Shown here: positions 51,472 through 60,200 of the stretch, one piece after another | Layout of the letters: each line of letters starts with the position of its first letter | How positions within the stretch are numbered: the first letter of the stretch is position 1 | NCBI RefSeq assembly: GCF_030124145.1 | Contig: NZ_JASKMS010000019.1 | Location: forward strand, 62,001 to 126,000 | From: Streptomyces sp. 378 | GTDB taxonomy: Bacteria > Actinomycetota > Actinomycetes > Streptomycetales > Streptomycetaceae | Reading direction: 5' to 3' | DNA length: 64,000 nucleotides | The notes under the pieces: model-generated | What the model was told of the DNA's origin: nothing | Databases searched by the model: none | The model's input: the letters and a program-made list of their open reading frames with translations, nothing else | Made by a program: the position numbers and the translations under genes

Positions 51472-51804
51472 GTGTCCCCGCGTCGCAACCGACCCAAGGA
51501 CGCCGCTTCGTTCGGCCGGAGCGCCGAGGACGACCGTCCGGGCCGCTACGGCGGCTGGCAGTCCTCGGAGAACTGGCAGGGCGAGAACTGGAGTGTGCGG
51601 CACGTGGCCGGCGCGAGCGCGCAGGGCAAGACGTACCGCTGTCCCGGCTGCGACCAGATGATCCCGGACGGGGTGCCGCACGTGGTGGCCTGGTCGGAGC
51701 ACACGGGCGTCGACGACAGACGGCACTGGCACAAGGCCTGCTGGAACGCGCGGGACCGCCGCACCCCCGGGGTGCGGCGGTCCCGTAACGCGCCGAGGTT
51801 CTGA
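51472..51804 (+). CDS. Small zinc-ribbon-like protein (legacy ATP/GTP-binding label)
   Basis: A 110-residue basic protein from GTG 51472 after GAGAGG. The first half is polar and rich in Trp and Gly (GGWQSSENWQGENW). A metal-binding array follows: CPGC at 57-60, His70, and HWHKAC at 85-90, so it likely binds one zinc. Homologues in Streptomyces carry an unsupported ATP/GTP-binding label; I see no P-loop. The last part of the coding sequence is a perfect palindrome. Confidence 0.7.
   Translation: MSPRRNRPKDAASFGRSAEDDRPGRYGGWQSSENWQGENWSVRHVAGASAQGKTYRCPGCDQMIPDGVPHVVAWSEHTGVDDRRHWHKACWNARDRRTPGVRRSRNAPRF
51751..51785. terminator. Perfect 17-bp inverted repeat inside the coding end
   Basis: CGGGACCGCCGCACCCC and its exact complement are separated by a single C. 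The repeat lies wholly in codons of the 51472-51804 gene, just before its stop, and faces the end of the ABC permease. It probably serves both genes as terminator. Confidence 0.7.
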
Positions 51805-51810
51805 CGGAAC

Positions 51811-52689
51811 TCAGACGTCCCGCTTCTCCAGCAGGGCGAAGGCGCCCGCGAACGCCACGGCCGTGACGCCGAGGATGATCCACAGCGGGTCCCAGCCGGA
51901 AGGGCCCGACTCGCTCAGGGAGTTGGCGTAGAAGACGCTCAGCTGGTTCGGGATCGAGTACTCGAACAGGGCGTCGCGCACCTTCTGCAGTGATTCCGAG
52001 AACATGAACAGCGCGATCACCAGCGGGGCCAGCACGGCACCGATCATGATGGTGATGGCGCCCGCCGAGTGCCGGATGATCGAGCCGATGAGCAGCGAGA
52101 GCAGGCCCAGCAGCGCGATGTAGAGCGCGATGCCGACCGTGCCCTTCATCCACTCACCGCCGGAGGGGGACTTGGCTCCTTCGCCATCCAGCATGGCCAC
52201 GTGCAGGAAGGCCACGAGCGACGCGGACACGAGTGTCACCACGAAAGCGACCAGGAAGAACACCACTGCCTTCGCCGCCAGCACCCGGCCGCGGCTCGGG
52301 CAGGCGACCATCGTGGTGCGGATCATGCCGGTGCCGTACTCCGAGGCCGTGGTCAGCACACCCAGCGTGATGATGCACATACTGCCGAGCAGGAGTCCGA
52401 AGAAGCCCAGTCCGAGCGGGCTCTGGCCGTCCAGAGCCGGGTCGGAGTTCGCCACCACCGCGCCGGTCAGCAGACCGATGCCGACGACGAGCAGGACGAA
52501 CACGCCGAGCGTCCACATCGTGGAGCGCACCGACCTGATCTTCGTCCACTCGGAGGCGATGGCGTTCCCCAGGTGGGTGCGCACGACCGGGATGGGCGAG
52601 GTGTAGCCCTGGCCGGGGTGGGGGGCGGAACCGGGCGCCGGCTGCCAGGCGGGCGCGGCCTGCGGCATCTGGGACTGGGGGCTGCTCAT
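51811..52689 (-). CDS. ABC-2-type transporter permease (A)
   Basis: A 292-residue membrane subunit. The first 50 residues are Pro/Gln-rich. Six hydrophobic helices follow, the first after ASEWTKIRSVRSTMWT, with ASEYGTGMIRTTMVACPSRG on a cytoplasmic loop. It starts with a 4-nt overlap to the ATPase at 52686. This belongs to the permease family of drug or antibiotic export and self-resistance systems. The substrate is unknown. Confidence 0.88.
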   Translation of the reverse strand: MSSPQSQMPQAAPAWQPAPGSAPHPGQGYTSPIPVVRTHLGNAIASEWTKIRSVRSTMWTLGVFVLLVVGIGLLTGAVVANSDPALDGQSPLGLGFFGLLLGSMCIITLGVLTTASEYGTGMIRTTMVACPSRGRVLAAKAVVFFLVAFVVTLVSASLVAFLHVAMLDGEGAKSPSGGEWMKGTVGIALYIALLGLLSLLIGSIIRHSAGAITIMIGAVLAPLVIALFMFSESLQKVRDALFEYSIPNQLSVFYANSLSESGPSGWDPLWIILGVTAVAFAGAFALLEKRDV

Positions 52690-54062
52690 CGGGCGTCCTC
52701 GGGCTTGGTCAGGTCGGAGGTCGGGGCGGCGGCGGGCCGCGCGGGTGCCGAGGTGGCCGGCGGGGCGGCGGGCACCTGCGGCGCGGACGGGGCCGAGCCC
52801 TGCGGCGTGGACGGGGACCCGGCGGTGGCCGCCTGGCTCGCGGCGGCCTGCGGGGCGCTCTGCGGTGCCTGAGGCGCCTCAGGCGCGGGCTGGGCGTACG
52901 GGTTGGGTGTTCCCGCGCCGGGGGCGCTCGGAGCGGCGCCGGGGGCGCTCGGGACCTGGGGCATCCCCGGGGCGCCGTACGGGCCCGTCGGGGCCTGGCC
53001 CGGTGCACCCTGCGGCGGCGCGAACGGCCGGCCGCCCTGCTGGGGCGGCGGCGGGGCGTACCAACCCGCCTGGCCCTGTCCGGGCACCGGCATCGGCGGC
53101 TGCGCGCCGGGCGGCAGCGGCTGCTGGAGCCCTTCCTTCTGGTCGATCGTCGAGCGGTAGTCGACGGCGCCCTGCGTCATCCGCATGTACGCCTCTTCCA
53201 GGGAAGCCTGGTGCGGCGACAGCTCCCACAGCCGTACGTCGTGGTCGTGCGCGATGTCGCTGATGCGCGGCAGGGCCAGTCCCGTCACGCGCAGAGCGCC
53301 GTCCTGCTCGGGCATCACGTGCCCGCCCGACTCGGTCAGCGCGGCCGACAGCTTCTCGCGCTGCTGCGGCTCGGTGTCGGGCGTCCGCACCCGCGCGAAG
53401 TCCGCGGAGTTCGCCGAGATGAAGGCGGTCACACTCATGTCCGCGAGCAACTGACCGCGCCCGATGACGATGAGGTGGTCGGCGGTCAGCGCCATCTCGC
53501 TCATCAGGTGGGAGGAGACGAAGACCGTGCGGCCCTCCGCCGCCAGGGCCTTCATCAGATTGCGGACCCAGAGGATGCCCTCGGGGTCGAGGCCGTTGAC
53601 CGGCTCGTCGAACAGCAGCACCTGGGGGTCGCCGAGCAGTGCCGCGGCGATGCCGAGCCGCTGCCCCATGCCGAGGGAGAAACCCTTGGACCGCTTCCTG
53701 GCCACGTCCTGCAGACCGACGACCCCGAGCACCTCGTCCACCCGCCGGGCCGGGATGCCCGACAGCTGGGCCAGGGACAGCAGATGGTTACGGGCGGACC
53801 TGCCTCCGTGCACCGCCTTGGCGTCCAGCAGCGCGCCGACCTGGCGGGCGGCGTTGGGCAGCCTGCGGTACGGGTAGCCGCCGATCGTCACATGCCCGGC
53901 CGTCGGGTTGTCCAGGCCGAGGATCATCCGCATCGTCGTCGACTTGCCCGAGCCGTTCGGCCCGAGGAAGCCGGTGACGGCTCCGGGCCGCACCTGGAAG
54001 GAAAGGTTGTACACAGCGGTCTTGTCGCCGTAGCGCTTCGTCAGGCCGACTGCTTCGATCAT
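52686..54062 (-). CDS. ABC transporter ATP-binding protein with Pro/Gln-rich tail (A)
   Basis: A 458-residue ATPase. The catalytic domain (about 1-305) has Walker A GPNGSGKS, signature FSLGMGQRLGIA, Walker B LLFDEPVNGLDPEG and the switch His in SSHLMSEM. About 150 C-terminal residues are almost only Pro, Gln, Ala, Gly and Tyr (GGRPFAPPQGAPGQ), which is unusual for this family. It pairs with the permease whose N-terminus is also Pro/Gln-rich. The second copy of the pair, at 54-56 kb, lacks these parts. Confidence 0.9.
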   Translation of the reverse strand: MIEAVGLTKRYGDKTAVYNLSFQVRPGAVTGFLGPNGSGKSTTMRMILGLDNPTAGHVTIGGYPYRRLPNAARQVGALLDAKAVHGGRSARNHLLSLAQLSGIPARRVDEVLGVVGLQDVARKRSKGFSLGMGQRLGIAAALLGDPQVLLFDEPVNGLDPEGILWVRNLMKALAAEGRTVFVSSHLMSEMALTADHLIVIGRGQLLADMSVTAFISANSADFARVRTPDTEPQQREKLSAALTESGGHVMPEQDGALRVTGLALPRISDIAHDHDVRLWELSPHQASLEEAYMRMTQGAVDYRSTIDQKEGLQQPLPPGAQPPMPVPGQGQAGWYAPPPPQQGGRPFAPPQGAPGQAPTGPYGAPGMPQVPSAPGAAPSAPGAGTPNPYAQPAPEAPQAPQSAPQAAASQAATAGSPSTPQGSAPSAPQVPAAPPATSAPARPAAAPTSDLTKPEDAR

Positions 54063-54264
54063 GCTCCGCACCCATCGCAAGGTTCAGGACAGCGGGGCAC
54101 ACGCCCCCGTAAGGGTTAGGAGGATATCGAGGCGCTGACGGTTCCGCCCAAGAGGAGGTAAAAGACCGGGCCAAGCCTGTCCGCCCGGGTCATGTCCGGA
54201 CAATTTCCGCCTGCCCTCGACACCCGGCACGGTCTCCCCAAGCTCCGGAACACCCCCGTGACGC

Positions 54265-54302
54265 CGCGGGTCCCGCCCTCCGGGCGGAGGACGGGACCCG
54301 CG
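54265..54302 (-). terminator. Terminator after ABC pair B
   Basis: CGCGGGTCCCG at 54265-54275 pairs with CGGGACCCGCG at 54292-54302 and encloses CCTCCGGGCGGAGG. It lies just past the permease B stop on the minus strand. Confidence 0.75.
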
Positions 54303-54320
54303 CGAGAACACGTCCCAGGC

Positions 54321-55091
54321 CTAGGCGTCGCGCTTCCTCAGCAGCACGTAGCCGCCGATGAGTGCCGCGAGCACCCACAGACCCATGATCCCGAGGCCTC
54401 CCCAGGGCCCGTACGGGGTGTCGTCGTCGATCGGCGTGACCACCTGCATGATCTTGCTGCCGGCCTGGTCCGGAAGGAATTGGCCGACCTTCTTCGTCGC
54501 GTCGACGTTGCCCAGGATGCTGGAGATCAGGAAGAAGAACGGCATCAGGATGCCCAGCGACAGCATCGGCGAGCGCAGCATCGCGGCGACACCCATGGAG
54601 AACATGGCGATCAGCGCCATGTAGAGGCCGCCACCGATCACCGCCCGCAGCACCCCCGGGTCGCCGATCTCCGCCCGGTGCGAGCCCAGCATCGCCTGGC
54701 CCAGAAAGAAGGCGGCGAAGCTGGTGACGAGGCCGACCAGCAGGGCGAGCGCCGACGCGACCGCGATCTTGCTGAACAGGAAGGAGCCGCGTCGCGGCAC
54801 CGCGGCCAGCGAGGTGCGGATCATTCCGGTGCTGTACTCGTTCGACACGACCAGCACACCGAAGACGATCATCGCAAGCTGGCCGAGACTCATCCCCGCG
54901 AAACTGATGAACGTCGGGTCGAACTCCGCCCGGTCCCGCGCGTTCATCGAGTCGAACTCGTTCTTCGACAGTGCCGAGATCAGCATGCCGAGGGCGATCG
55001 TCACGACCACCACCAGCGAGAGCGTCCACACCGTGGACGCCACCGACCGGATCTTGGTCCACTCCGACCGTACGACCTGTGCCGTCGCCAT
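54321..55091 (-). CDS. ABC-2-type transporter permease (B)
   Basis: A 256-residue protein with six hydrophobic segments. RSEWTKIRSVASTVWTLSL near the start, EYSTGMIRTSLAAVPRRG, and the last helix are shared with permease A, so the two pairs arose by duplication. It lacks the Pro/Gln extension. ATG 55091 follows GAGGGG, 2 nt before the ATPase B stop. The transported molecule is not known. Confidence 0.88.
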   Translation of the reverse strand: MATAQVVRSEWTKIRSVASTVWTLSLVVVVTIALGMLISALSKNEFDSMNARDRAEFDPTFISFAGMSLGQLAMIVFGVLVVSNEYSTGMIRTSLAAVPRRGSFLFSKIAVASALALLVGLVTSFAAFFLGQAMLGSHRAEIGDPGVLRAVIGGGLYMALIAMFSMGVAAMLRSPMLSLGILMPFFFLISSILGNVDATKKVGQFLPDQAGSKIMQVVTPIDDDTPYGPWGGLGIMGLWVLAALIGGYVLLRKRDA

Positions 55092-55093
55092 GT

Positions 55094-56062
55094 TCAGCCC
55101 CTCTTCCAGCCGTCGCCCCACTGCTGCCGCGGTGGCTCGGGGCTCGCCCCGCCGGTTTCGCTGTGCGCGTGATACTCCACCGACTCCGCCGTCAGCCGCA
55201 TGAACGCCTCCTCCAGGGACGCCTGTTGCGGGCTCAGTTCGTGCAGCGTGATCCGATGCTGCGCCGCCACCTCACCGATCTGCTCCGCCTTGCCGCCGTC
55301 CACCTCCAGCACTCCCTCGCCGCTCTCCACGGCCACGATTCCCGCCTGGTGCAGCACATCGAGCAGCCGCTCCCGCTGCGGACTGCGGACTCGGACGTAC
55401 GACCGCGAGTTGCGGTCGATGAAGTCCGCCATGGAGGTGTCCGCGAGCAGCCGGCCCTGACCGATGACGACGAGGTGATCGGCCGTCAGTGCCATCTCAC
55501 TCATCAGGTGGGAGGAGACGAACACGGTCCGGCCCTGTGCGGCGAGCGACTTCATCAGGGTGCGGACCCAGTGGATGCCCTCGGGGTCCAGGCCGTTGAC
55601 CGGCTCGTCGAACATCAGGATCCGCGGATCGCCGAGGAGCGCGGCCGCGATGCCGAGCCGCTGCCCCATGCCCATCGAGAAGCCCTTGGTCTTCTTCTTG
55701 GCGACCGACGTCAGCCCGACGGTCTCCAGCACGTCCCGCACCCGACTGCTCGGAATGCCGTTGCTCTGCGCGAGGCACAGCAGATGGTTGTAGGCGGTGC
55801 GCCCGCCGTGCCAGGCCTTGGCCTCCAGCAGGGCGCCGATGTAGGTGAGGGGGTCCTTGAGCTGGTGGTAGTGCTTGCCGTCGATACGGACGTCGCCGGC
55901 GGTCGGGTGGTCGAGACCGAGGACCATCCGCATGGTCGTCGACTTGCCCGCCCCGTTGGGCCCGAGGAAGCCGGTGACGATCCCCGGTCTCACGGTGAAG
56001 GACAGGTTGTTGACCGCCACCTTCTCGCCGTACCGCTTGGTCAGCCCCTCCAACTCAATCAT
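55094..56062 (-). CDS. ABC transporter ATP-binding protein (B)
   Basis: A 322-residue ATPase. Walker A GPNGAGKS is at about residues 38-45, signature FSMGMGQRLGIA, Walker B LMFDEPVNGLDPEG and the switch His in SSHLMSEM. About 25 residues form a short tail in place of the long tail of ATPase A. The ATG at 56062 coincides with the predicted start site of a TAGCGT promoter, so the transcript may be leaderless. The permease B gene follows directly. Confidence 0.9.
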   Translation of the reverse strand: MIELEGLTKRYGEKVAVNNLSFTVRPGIVTGFLGPNGAGKSTTMRMVLGLDHPTAGDVRIDGKHYHQLKDPLTYIGALLEAKAWHGGRTAYNHLLCLAQSNGIPSSRVRDVLETVGLTSVAKKKTKGFSMGMGQRLGIAAALLGDPRILMFDEPVNGLDPEGIHWVRTLMKSLAAQGRTVFVSSHLMSEMALTADHLVVIGQGRLLADTSMADFIDRNSRSYVRVRSPQRERLLDVLHQAGIVAVESGEGVLEVDGGKAEQIGEVAAQHRITLHELSPQQASLEEAFMRLTAESVEYHAHSETGGASPEPPRQQWGDGWKRG

Positions 56063-56068
56063 GCCGCC

Positions 56069-56074
56069 ACGCTA
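56069..56074 (-). promoter_or_regulatory. -10 box of leaderless ABC pair B transcript
   Basis: On the minus strand TAGCGT ends 7 nt before the A of ATG 56062. No SD lies between. The promoter overlaps or adjoins the filP terminator at 56084-56117. Confidence 0.4.
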
Positions 56075-56083
56075 GAGCGTCAC

Positions 56084-56117
56084 AAAGCCCTCTGCCACCC
56101 GAGCGGCAGAGGGCTTT
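56084..56117 (-). terminator. Terminator of filP
   Basis: AAAGCCCTCTGCC pairs with GGCAGAGGGCTTT: 13 bp with an 8-nt loop, ending in TTTG on the minus strand, 31 nt after the filP stop. Confidence 0.85.
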
Positions 56118-56147
56118 GCGGAGGTTCAGACTCCGTATGCCGGGCTG

Positions 56148-57083
56148 TTACCGGGACTGCTGCGCCGGAACCCCACGGGAGATCGGCTCGTCCTCGGCCG
56201 GCGTACCGGCGGCGGCCACCGCGGCGCCCGTGAGCGTCGCGAGCATCTCGCGGACGTTCGTCAGCTGGGCGTTGATGCTGTCGCGGCGGTTGGTGAGGGC
56301 GGCCAGCTCGCGCTCGGATTCCGAACGGATACGGTCGGCCTTGGCGTTGGCGTCGGCCACGATGTCCTCGGCCTGGCGCTGAGCCGTCTCCACCGTCTGA
56401 CGGGCGCGGCGCTCGGCGTCCGTGCGCAGCTTCTCGGCCTCCAGACGCAGCTGCTCGGCGCGGTGCTCGATCTCGGCGAGGCGCTTCTCGGCCTTGGCCT
56501 GACGGGAGGCCAGGTCGCGCTCGGACTGCTCGCGGCGCTTGGCGAGGTTCGTCTCGAAGTCGGCGGCGGCCTGAGCGGCCTTCGCGCGGGTCTCCTCGAA
56601 GAGGGCGTCCGCCTCCTCACGCTTGGACTGCGCGTCCTTCTGCGCCTCGGAACGCAGCTGGGAGGCGTCGCTCTTGGCCTTCTCGACGATCCGCAGGCCC
56701 TCGTCCTCGGCCTTCGCCTTGCGCTCCGCGGAGTACGACTCGGCGTCGTTGCGCACCTGCTGGGCCGCCGACTCGGCGAGTTCGCGGTGCTGCTCGGCGG
56801 CGCGCCGGGCCTCCTCGCGCAGGTCCTTCGCCTCCTCCTCGGCGAGGCGGAGGATCTTCTCCACGCGCGCACCGAGACCCGCGTACGACGGCTCGGCGTC
56901 GGTGATCTGGGCCTGGGCGTTCTGCGTTTCGAGGTGGAGCTCCTCGATGCGCTTTTCCAGAGCGGTGATGCGGGCGAGAGCGCTGTCACGGTCGGAGACG
57001 AGCTTGGAGATACGTTCGTCCACCTGAGCGCGGTCGTACCCACGCCGCACAAGCTCGAAGCCGTAGGGGGAAGTGTCGCTCAT
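56148..57083 (-). CDS. filP: FilP intermediate-filament-like coiled-coil protein
   Basis: A 311-residue protein with a short non-coil head (GFELVRRGYDRAQVDERI, DivIVA-like) and an almost unbroken coiled coil of charged and Ala residues (REEADALFEETRAKAAQAA). FilP forms a cytoskeleton behind growing hyphal tips and interacts with DivIVA in Streptomyces. Length equals the known S. coelicolor protein. TAGGAT (57124-57129, minus) is a possible -10. It is next to scy, its functional and structural partner. Confidence 0.93.
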   Translation of the reverse strand: MSDTSPYGFELVRRGYDRAQVDERISKLVSDRDSALARITALEKRIEELHLETQNAQAQITDAEPSYAGLGARVEKILRLAEEEAKDLREEARRAAEQHRELAESAAQQVRNDAESYSAERKAKAEDEGLRIVEKAKSDASQLRSEAQKDAQSKREEADALFEETRAKAAQAAADFETNLAKRREQSERDLASRQAKAEKRLAEIEHRAEQLRLEAEKLRTDAERRARQTVETAQRQAEDIVADANAKADRIRSESERELAALTNRRDSINAQLTNVREMLATLTGAAVAAAGTPAEDEPISRGVPAQQSR

Positions 57084-57266
57084 GGGGTTCCTGTCGAATG
57101 AGACCGGTGAGGTGATAGGTGGAATCCTAGGGGCCGAAACGGTGTGTCATCGAGCGGATGCGCGTTTGATCTGGAAAATGACACCCCTTTTGGGTGGCTA
57201 ACCCCCGGACTGCTTGCCAAAGACTTGGTCAAAGGCCCCAGCACACACCGGATTCGCCCCGTTTGG

Positions 57267-60200
57267 CTAGCTATCCGAAGACTTGCCACCCGAACGGGGT
57301 GCGCCGACCGTCGCGCCGGCCTTGACTCCGCCGTCCTTGCCCGAGGAGGGGGCCTCGAAGGATTCCAACGCCTCCAGGACGTCCTGGACACGGGAGATCT
57401 CGGCGTTGATGTCCTCACGGCGGCGGACCAGGACCTCCAGCTCGCGCTTGCCCTCCTCGACCGTGCGCTTGGCCTCGCGGATCGCCTCGGCCTTGAGCTC
57501 CTCGGCCTCCCGGACCAGCGTGGACTTCTTCTGCTCGGCCTCCTTGAGCAGCCCCTCCGCCTTCTTCACCGCGGCGATACGGACCTTGCCCGCCTCGGAG
57601 TTCGCCTCCGAGACGATCTCCTTGGCCTTGGCCTGCGCCTTCGCCAGCTGCTCCTCGGCCGCCTTGACGAGCGCGTCGCACCGGTCGCCCGCCGACTTCA
57701 TCGTCTCGGCCGACTCGCGACGGGCCCGCTCGTGCAGCTCCTCGATCTCCGAGGTGATGCGGTCGCGCAGCTCCTCGGCGCGCTCCCTTATCTGCGTGGC
57801 GTCCCGGCGCGCGCCGACCAGCAACTCGTCCGCGTCCGTACGGGCCTTCTCCACCAGCAGGTTGCCCTCGACCGTCGCCTCGGACACCAGCCGGTCGGCC
57901 TCGGTGCGGGCCGCGCCCACCATCGTGTCGGCCTGCGACTCGGCCTCCGCCGTGGTCTTGTGCGCCTGCTGCTGCGCCTCGGTCAGCAGCTTGTCCGCCT
58001 CGGCCGTGGTCTCCGTGATGAGCGTGTCGACCTGCTCGGCCGCCTCGGAACGCCGCTTGTTGGCGTCCTTGCGGGCCTCGTCCAGTGTGCGGTCGGCCTC
58101 CTCGCGCGCCGTGCTGACCAGCCGCTCCGCCTCGGCCTCCGCCTCCGACTTGACGCGCTGGGCCTCGTTGCGGATCCGCTCCGCGTGTTGCTGCGCCGAA
58201 CCGACCGTCTCGGCGGCCTCGGCCCGCAGCCGCTCCGCCTCGCCGGTGGCCTCCCCGACCAGCTGCTCGGCCTGGGCGACCGACTCCGCCCGCACCCGCT
58301 CGGCCTCGGTGGCCGCCTCGGAGCGGACGCGCTCGGCCTCGGAGATCGCCTCCGTACGGACCCGCTCGGCCTCGGCGACCGTGTCCATCCGGAGCCGGTC
58401 CGTCTCCTGGATCGTCTCCGTCGTGAGCCGCTCCGCCTCGTTGCGCGCCTCGGTGATGAGGGTGTCCGCCTGCGTCGCCGCGTCCGACCGGATGCGGTTG
58501 GCGTCCTCCCGGGCGTCCGCCCTGGTGCGCGAGGCGCTCTGCTCGGCCTCGGCGATCGCGTCCGACGCCTCCGTGCGCACCCGCTGGGCGTGCTCGGCGA
58601 CGTCCGTGCGGATCCGCTCCGCCTCCGCCATCGCCTCGGACATCGTCCGCTCGGCGAGCGCCTTGGCGGCCTCGGACTCCTCGTGCGCCTCGCGCCGCAG
58701 CCGGCCCGCGTCCTCGCTCGCCCGCTCCCGCTCGGCGTAGGCGTCGGAGCGGACCCGGTCCGCCTCCTCCTGGGCCTCGCGGCGCGTACGGTCCGCCGCG
58801 TGCTCGGCGGCGGAACGCAGACCGGTGATCTCCTCCTGGGCCTGCTCGTGCAGCCCCGCGACGGAGTCCCGGACCTGCTGGGCGTGCTGCTCGGCCGCCG
58901 ACACCATCTCCGTGGCGCGACGGTCGGCCTCCTCGACCAGCCGTACGGCCTCGGTCTGTGCGTCCTCCACGCGCTTGCGCGCCGAGGCCAGCAGCTCCTC
59001 GCTCTGCTCGCGGGCCCGCTCACGCTCCTGGTCGGCCTCCTGGCGGGCGCTGCCGAGGAGTTCCTCGGCCTCGCGGCGGCGCCGGTTGGCCTCCTCCTGG
59101 GCGGCGGCCAGCGTCTCGGACGCCTCCGCGGCGAGCCGCTCGGCGGCGGCCTGCGCCTCCGCGCGCATGCGGTCGGCGCTCTCCTGCGCCTCCGACTTCA
59201 GCCGCTCGGCCTCGTTCGCCGCCTCCGAGCGCAGCCGTACGGCGACGGCCTCGCCCTCGGCCCGCGCCGCGGACGCGTCCGACGCGGCCTCGTCGCGCAG
59301 CCGTTCGGCCTCCGTCTCGGCCTGCTGCCGGAGCGTACGGATCCGCTCGGCGGCCTCGGCCCGCAGCCGCTCGTTCTCCTCGGCGGCCTCGCGGCGGATC
59401 CGCGTGGCCTCCTCACGGGCGTCCGACAGCGCCTGCTCGGCGGCCGTCAGCCGCTCCTCGGCCTCCGTCTGGAGCCGCGTCAGCTCCTCGGCGGCCTCGG
59501 TGCGACGGGCCTCCAGGGCCCGCTCGGTCTCCTCGTGCAGCTCCCGCGCCGCGCGCTCGGCGTCCTGCTTGAGCGCCTCGGCCTGCTCGACGACCTCCTC
59601 GCGGTGCCGCTCGGCCTCCTGCCGGGTGCGCTGGAGCGTCTCCTCGGCCTGCCGGCGCAGCGTCGTCGCCCGCTCGATGGCCTCGGTGCGGACCTTCTCG
59701 CTGTCCGCCTGGGCCGTCGTCCGCAGCTCGTCCGCGTCCGCCTTGGCTTTGGCGAGCAGCTCCTCGGCGGACTTCGCCGCCTCCTCGATCTGCGCCACGG
59801 CCTCCTTGCGGGCCTCGGCGCGGATCTTCTCGCCCTCGTCGACCGCGTCCGCCCGCAGCTGCTCGGCCTCGCCGCGCAGCCGGCGGGCCTCCTCCTGCAG
59901 CTCGACCGTCTTGGCGCGGTACTCCTTGGTGTCGTCCTTCGCCGCGCCCTTGAGCTGCTCGGCGATGTCGTGCGCCTCGGCCCGCAGCCGGTCCGCCTCC
60001 GCCTCGGCCTCCGAGCGGATCCGCTCGGCCTCCTCGGCCGCGGCCTTCGTGGTCTTCTTGGCGTCCTCCGACGCCTTGTTGAGGACCTCCTCGGCGGTCC
60101 TGGCCGCCTTCGACAGCTGGGTCGCGGTCTCCTCGGCGGTGAGCGTGCGGGCCTTCTCGGAGGCCTCCGCGACGATCTCCTCGGCCTCGGCGCGGGCGTC

